A DNA stretch of 64,000 bases from Suillus spraguei (taxonomy: Eukaryota; Basidiomycota; Agaricomycetes; Boletales; Suillaceae), in contig JABCPU010000155.1 of NCBI GenBank assembly GCA_016800925.1, positions 1-64,000 of the forward strand, given 5' to 3'. The translations under genes were made by a program, and so were the position numbers. The notes beneath the pieces were generated by a model. That model saw only the letters and a list, made by a program, of their open reading frames with translations. It did no database searches and had not been told where the DNA came from. This document shows positions 58,373 through 64,000 of the stretch, piece after piece (position 1 is the stretch's first letter; each line of letters starts with the position of its first letter).

Positions 58373-59063
58373 ATGCCATCTACGTTCTTGGTGAGCACAT
58401 TATCGTGAAATCTAGCGAACCGCGACTTAGCGAATCCTATAGTTATTCTCGGAATTCGAAAGTGACCCAACCAAACCCTATAACGTCCAAGTTGTCCAAT
58501 TTTGGCGAGGCGAGAAAGAGCCCCTACGGCCCTATCCACTTCACTGGGCGATCTACGTTGAAACCAGTACTGGTATTGGAAACACGTATCAGATCGCAGG
58601 AAACTCCCCAAACTACGCCATCGATATCAGACTCAACCAGCCTCTCGAAAACCCGGAGAAATTGCGTGGAAGTTGTATAGTTGGAAGAGTGAACAAGTGT
58701 GAGCTTGACGCCATGGAGATACTCCTTGCACGAGTTGCCATCGTGCGCAATCTCCCCCACTGGAACAGTCATAATTGGGTGGAGGGTGCACTTGGGTATC
58801 TCAGGCGCTGCTCTTTTATGGGCATCGCCGGGGAAATGGAGTTGTCTGTTCTTCAAGAAGACATGTGTTGGCTACTGGAAGATTGGCCCGGGATTGAGGA
58901 TGCGGTAGAATTTGTCGGCGACGCGAATCTGGCGTGCGTCCAGAACAACCGACGTTTTCGGGAGTCACACCAAACCTTCTGGAGGTTGCATGAAACTTGG
59001 CGTTTAAAGTGCGCAGAATACGAAAGAGATGGGGAGTGCGACTGTGATTGCGAAAGGGGTTGA
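58373..59063 (+). CDS. Mushroom-specific conserved hypothetical protein
   Basis: Exon 1 (58373-58390) encodes MPSTFL; an intron 58391-58442 (GTGAGC...TATAG) leads to exon 2 (58443-59063) beginning LFSEFESDPTKPYNVQVVQF. It continues PYPLHWAIYVETSTGIGNTY, NYAIDIRLNQPLENPEKLRG, GRVNKCELDAMEILLARVA, PHWNSHNWVEGALGYLRR and ends CDCDCERG. I recognise the pattern (Trp-rich N-part, IVGRV and WNSHNWV segments) from many uncharacterised Agaricomycete proteins, but no function is known. No signal or TM segment. Confidence 0.75.
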
Positions 59064-59541
59064 AAGAACCTGTCTGATTTGTCAAATTCCATAGTCTACC
59101 AGCTAGACCTAGTCACTGATGTTTGCGTAGTTAACAATTGTGATCATATCAGCGTTATCCAAAATAGTGGTTGAAGTAGCGTAACCTTTAAGCACTCAAT
59201 TTGCATAGAGTGACTTGCATCGTCACTGCTGTCCAGTTGGCTCTGTAGTGAAGATGAGTTCACCGAATGATCACCGGACCTGCCGGCTATGTAGATGGTT
59301 TCCCGTATTGCATATTACATAATATTTCAAACAAGTTCATCGTTTTTTCGCATCTCACTGTAGTACATTGATATTAGAATTCTTAACAATCTTGAAGCTT
59401 GAAGCTCCTCTTGTTATGTTCTCATTTTGTTGGTTGTTGTCTTGTTGTGTTGAGGGAGGGAGATTGATGTTACCGCAGCAGTGCAGCCCAAGATAACTCC
59501 AATATGTGGCCAGGCACCAACGCTATGACGTTAGGTTTTCT
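59064..59541. other. No gene seen
   Basis: Intergenic, 480 bp, AT-rich, between two plus-strand genes. Confidence 0.5.
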
Positions 59542-61324
59542 ATGTCCGTCGAAACTACTAATTACGCCCCCAACATCCCCTACCCATCGCTTGAATATGA
59601 CGGTAATTGACCATAGTTTGTGGCTGATAATCAATTCGAATATTGTTTACAGCTATTGGGCAGGTTGGTCGTATCAGTTGGTGATGTCTCGATCTAACAT
59701 TGACTGGTTGTTTCGCTGCCACAGTTGCCGCCGGTGTCGTGGTGGTATACGACTGGGGTGAGCAGGGCAGTCTTCGAAATTTGTCCGTTGACATTCATTT
59801 GATATTTACAGTATTGACACTTGAGCAAGAGGTAGGTCAATGTTGTAGCCGAAACTTCAGCCAACTTACTAAGACTACGGTGTTACAGATTGAACTGATC
59901 TGGGTGAGCAATAGGAGTCTCGTATCAGAAGAGAAATAGGAAAATGTAATGAATTTGCGACAGAGGCAATACTGGTCTTTTATGACTGTGCTATATTTGG
60001 TTGTTCGTACTTTATGTTATACAATAACTTGCGTGGTTGACAGTTGTGCTGACTTCAAAATGTTTTAGATACGCTATATAGGAATCCCATATTCTGTGTA
60101 TGTTTTTCAGGCAAAACGTTTGGTGTACTAATACTGACACTCTCATGATCAGTATCTGCATTTTGCGTATGTCTCGTATGCGATATGTTCGATTTTTCTG
60201 ACCGGCGGCACACAGCATATATACCATCAGTTTCGCTGACAAATACAGTGAGTATTCCACAACTATCTTATTCCCATCTAATGAATATACTCATTTGTAG
60301 GGGTGAGTGAGATCCTGAACATTGAACTTCGCTCAACATAATGACTCAATAGGTGTGAGTCGGAGTGTTTGATCCCAGCACGTGGATGATCGCTAATTGG
60401 GTGTTTCAGGTAACATCATGTACTACGTTTTGAATGGGACAACTGTGGTCGTAACTGCCATGTTGGGCGGTGAGTTACTCAGCTGCAATATCTCAGTGAT
60501 ATTCACTCGACGGAAATATGATGCAAGTCATCATGATTGCTCGGTTACATGCCATGTATCAGAAGACTAGAATCATGCTTATCTTCCTTGTTATTATCTT
60601 CCTGACTGTTAATATCGCCTGTGGAGTAATCATGGTCATAGGACTCAAGGATACTATAGGGGGTAAGCTTTATTTTATTTTCTGACCTGAAAAATACAAC
60701 TGATTAGACGAACACCAGAGGAACTGAGACTCTCTGGAATATATATTTGCAATTATGGATATGACGCGGATGTCCAACTCCTGTTTTCAATGGTTTGGAT
60801 GCTCAATACTGTTTGGGAGGTCCTCGCACTGTGTCTTTCAGTCTGGATTGTTGTCAAACACTTCCGTGACCTGCGACGACCTGGCCTATCGACAGGATCG
60901 ACTATCGGGGACTGTTCCAGAGTGCTGATAAAGTCTCACGCACTTTATTTTGCAAGGTGAGCTTGTAACGTGAATGTGCTTATCCTTTTCTGCTCAAGTT
61001 CCGCATGTACTAGCTTTTTTTGTGTCTCTTGTCTTCAGTTTGGTAATCTCTCTCCGGAGCTTACGGTGCGCCGACCTGTTGCTGATATCTGCTTGTAACC
61101 ATTGCTCATCACTTCTATAGAATCAAAATTCTACGGGAGCTCAGATACTCTATGGTGCTCTTCAAATTTTATTGGAAGTGCAGATGTTCTTGCTGGGACC
61201 ACGCCTTATCCTTAGTGTTCGAGAAAATCACGCTAAACTCGTGGCTGGCTCCGACGCAGAAAGTAGCATGAATTTAAATGTTTTCCAGGAGCCTGTATAT
61301 GTAAACATTAACGGTACCGTGTAG
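59542..61324 (+). CDS. DUF6533-family seven-TM membrane protein
   Basis: Start MSVETTNYAPNIPYPSLEYD (59542). Short exons then give VVAAGVVVVYDWVLTLEQEI, ELIWRQYWSFMTVLYLVV and, after an unresolved stretch around 60010-60400, NIMYYVLNGTTVVVTAMLG, IMIARLHAMYQKTRIMLIFL, GLKDTIGEELRLSGIYICNY, VVKHFRDLRRPGLSTGSTIG, YGALQILLEVQMFLLGPRLI and the stop after VYVNINGTV. Several hydrophobic segments span the membrane. The YDWVLTL...E.IELIW pattern defines this mushroom-expanded family of unknown role. The exon layout of the middle part (TM3-TM4) could not be fixed, so decay there is possible. A partial copy lies at 43987-44240. Confidence 0.75.
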
Positions 61325-62031
61325 GGAAATACTTACCAAGTGTTCTGCAGGGAAGAAATATCGGGTCGAGAATCCGTCGTGGTGTTTATTGAAGTTATGG
61401 TGTTTTGAAGCATGTTTACCACGAGACGATCACATAACTGGTGTATATTCTGCCACACTCAAATGCATGGCTGACGTGGTGCTCCGAGGAATTTCAAACT
61501 CATCAGTGATTCAGTGGCAGAAGCGTGTGGCAAATACGTTATGTTTACCAGTAGCGCTCTGAAAAGGTGTGGAGATTTAATTACTTAACCTTGGCCATCA
61601 CCATCATCCTTCCGTTGTAGATCGGCAAAACTAAACTGCACTTAATGACTACGAGAGATGCTGGCAATCATGACAGCATCCTTAAAATTTTATCATGCAC
61701 AGCTCAGTCACAACGTGGCGGCTCCACACATGACGATGAACTTGAAGCTTCCGCATCAGACTCATTTGTATCGGTCACTGGGCAATTGCCACATAATTCA
61801 TCACGACCGTTTTCTCAAATTTGGTTATTTTTTACAGGGTTTCGGATCCACGTCTCGTGGCAGTATCATAACCTGAAACTCTTGACCACTCCTGACTGAG
61901 GCCTGACTCCGCCTGGTCACGATCTCGTTTGTGGAAGAGGCTAAAATCGGACCTGCGAGAACGTATAAAAATGACCTCTTGGATTTTCAGTGGAGTGCAT
62001 CGACGAATACTCACTCCTCTTATCCCTAAAC
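61325..62031. other. Intergenic region with TATA box for the secreted protein gene
   Basis: About 700 bp without a recognisable gene; short ORFs at 61645-61899 are shadows. TATAAAA at 61964-61970 lies 62 bp before the ATG of the next gene and is a good core promoter candidate. Confidence 0.6.
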
Positions 62032-62429
62032 ATGCAGCTTTCAGTGTTCTTAAGCGCACTCGTATCTCTCGTCATTCTCGTTGCAGCATCACCCGTGCCA
62101 GGAGCCATCTCGGAACGTTCCTGTGAGCGCTCATGATCATCGGTAGTATCATGTTCACTCAAATACTACTCAGTCAAGCGAGAGAAACTTGACACCAGTT
62201 TTAAACGCGATCTCCTAGAAGAGGACAAGAAGCGCGAGGAGCTGAAGACCGACTTCATAATATATGCTTGGTACGACGGTCCAGGCACAGGAGGTAAGAT
62301 ATAATTTATTTGCCATTTATTCATTCACGCAACGGACCCTTTGCATCAGATAAGAAGCGCAAGGAACTCGGGTCGGGTATTAATTACGACGACCTTGAAC
62401 AGCCTCAACCAGGACGATATACTATGTAG
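62032..62429 (+). CDS. Small secreted protein with repeated KR (Kex2-type) sites
   Basis: Three exons (62032-62122, 62174-62293, 62350-62429) with GT-AG introns give exactly 96 codons plus stop. The N-terminus MQLSVFLSALVSLVILVAAS is a clear signal peptide with a predicted cut near AAS-PVPG. The rest is charged and contains four KR dipeptides (SFKREK, SFKRDL, DKKREE, DKKRKE), the usual Kex2 cut sites, separating peptides including one with FIIYAWYDGPGTG and a final one ending QPQPGRYTM. No cysteines remain after processing except none in the mature part. No CaaX end, so not a lipidated mating pheromone. Family not recognised; a Kex2-processed secreted peptide precursor is the best inference. 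Confidence 0.65.
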
Positions 62430-64000
62430 CGTAAACCTAATCGGCATGGTTGTGGATCTGACGCGACACGAGGAAGCGAGACAAATGTCTACGGGGCACA
62501 TCAACAGGGGAGAAATGCACTGAGTTGATCTAGTCTCCTCTAACCAGACCATATAGGAAAATAGTTCTTTTTTCTTGATTACGGAGTTGATTACATTTGA
62601 CGCTCAACAGAGAATAAAACACAATAACAACTTAGGAAATACAATATTAGCACAGGATTGTCCTTCATTTGTCTAGACGCCCCGTGTCTCTTCGCGTTCT
62701 CAGCCTCGACAATTATCCAGAATTTTGGCGTTGAATTCATCAACATAGACATTGAGAGGGGGAAGGAATGCATGATGAAGACAGGTATCAGCGTCTTTGA
62801 GAACATGTGGTAGGGACAAGTCAATGGTATCGTCGAGGTTTGTGGTCCATCAGGAAAAGCACCAGTTGATTTTCTAACTTAATTACGTGAAAAGAAGTAT
62901 TAAGTCATTTGAGCGAAAAAGTGCGAACCACTTGATTAAGCCCACTTGCTCTCAGAGTGTTCGTCCCGAATGATTGCTCTGGTATTTTAAATGAGATCTG
63001 CATAAGGTGAATGAAGGTGAATGGGGCTATATAAATTGACGCTGTCGTCTGTTATATCGGGAATCAGATCGCCAATTTCGTTGGCACTCTACATGGTGCG
63101 TGGAGGAGAGAAGAGAATCAAGGCTTCGAGTTGAAAGGCATCAAGCGCAACTGCGAAAGTGTCAGTATGGTATCAACCACGCAACTCTGGCATGCACGCA
63201 TACTTTGATCAGACTAGGGAGTCACCCATACAACTGTAAATCATGCGTCAGCTGTGTACTAAGATTTTTGCAGCGATCTGTTTCCATCTGCTAAGTAGCA
63301 TGACTGTCAGAGTAAAGTACTAAAATACAACACACCCGTTGATATCTATGAGAGTCACCTTGGAGCAAGAATGTGACCACTTGAAAGTATATCTTACTTG
63401 AAGTCATCATCTGCTCGTCCAGGTCGTACATGAGCAGTGTGTCTGAGCCCAGACAACTGATAACACGATTCCACATGTAGAAGGCCGCGAAGTTATCGCT
63501 GTTTGAGTACAAAGACCAAATGAAGAAGTGGCATGATATATGGAAATAGCTAGTGACGGAATGGCTCTGTCGCATACACTGATGGGCCGGTTGCGATGTA
63601 AAGATTCCATAGACAAGAGGTAACGTGTTTTGAGCTTAGACAGTTGATGAGCGAAAGAGGGGAAATGCCAAACGAATGCGGAGCACCGAACTCTTATTTT
63701 CAAACTAGGCTCGAGTGTATCGAGGGTAAGCACAATAGGCCCCCCAAGCAGACCAGCAGCCATGAGCGTCGAAAACAAACCGCGTTTGTTGTGTGTTCGA
63801 ACGTGGGGAGTGCGTCGGTAAGTGCTTTGGGTGTTTTTGGGGTGCCGATATTAAAATGCCGTTTGTGACTGCGTCTGATATCCGTTGGAGTTTTTTTTTT
63901 TTTTAATCAGTGTTTATTGTCCGTTGGGGCTATGCCCTATGGTAGACAAAACCTACAGGTATGTACTTGTTCGTATGTATTAATTATCGAGAATATTTTT
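62430..64000. other. No gene recognised up to the window end
   Basis: About 1.6 kb. Minus-strand frames at 63291-63778 are open but have no recognised family and no convincing splice structure. A 15-base T run lies near 63890. A gene entering from the right cannot be excluded. Confidence 0.45.

Noticed and set aside
63291..63778. Minus-strand frames with hydrophobic segments near the window end
   Set aside because: No conserved motif, no convincing splice sites or start; could be the end of a gene outside the window.

Overview
The window is nuclear DNA of a filamentous fungus, almost certainly a mushroom-forming basidiomycete (Agaricomycetes, probably Agaricales). The basis is genes split by many 45-60 nt GT-AG introns, DUF6533-type membrane proteins, chromodomain gypsy retrotransposons, an alpha-kinase of the mushroom type, and an integrase-core transposase family common in mushrooms. 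No species is assigned.

Layout. (1) Positions 1-10,900 are a graveyard of nested retroelements. A plus-strand Tf2-type gypsy pol (926-4790) is cut by three solo LTRs and bounded by two inverted minisatellite blocks. Next to it a decayed minus-strand gypsy (5380-10004) lies against a tyrosine-recombinase gene broken by a 288-bp MITE. (2) Positions 11.5-18 kb hold a minus-strand MFS drug transporter, a decayed second copy of it, a hairpin element and an 811-bp TIR element containing a 60-bp minisatellite. (3) Positions 18,888-33,463 are one composite DNA transposon with near-identical 52-bp terminal inverted repeats and a 6-bp target duplication. It carries two divergent genes: an integrase-like DDE transposase (minus) and an alpha-type protein kinase (plus). 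It was later invaded by an 8.1-kb gypsy element (itself hit by a solo LTR), by another solo LTR, and by a 3-kb pogo-type transposon that landed exactly in its right terminus. The target duplications fix the order of these events. (4) From 37.9 kb to the end is gene-bearing host sequence: formamidase, a DUF4139 protein, casein kinase 2 regulatory subunit, GUP1-like MBOAT acyltransferase, an FAD monooxygenase, a BioF-like alpha-oxoamine synthase, RNase P/MRP subunit POP5, a mushroom-specific hypothetical, a DUF6533 membrane protein and a small secreted protein with several Kex2-type KR sites.

Most interesting points: the composite transposon pairing an integrase-type transposase with an alpha-kinase; gypsy elements whose primer-binding site is complementary over exactly 11 nt to the predicted start of their own transcript (Tf1-like self-priming); an uninterrupted third ORF with two zinc knuckles in the young gypsy, in contrast to its broken gag-pol; and single-base frameshifts in otherwise well preserved genes (POP5, BioF-like, MFS), which suggest either decay or consensus errors.
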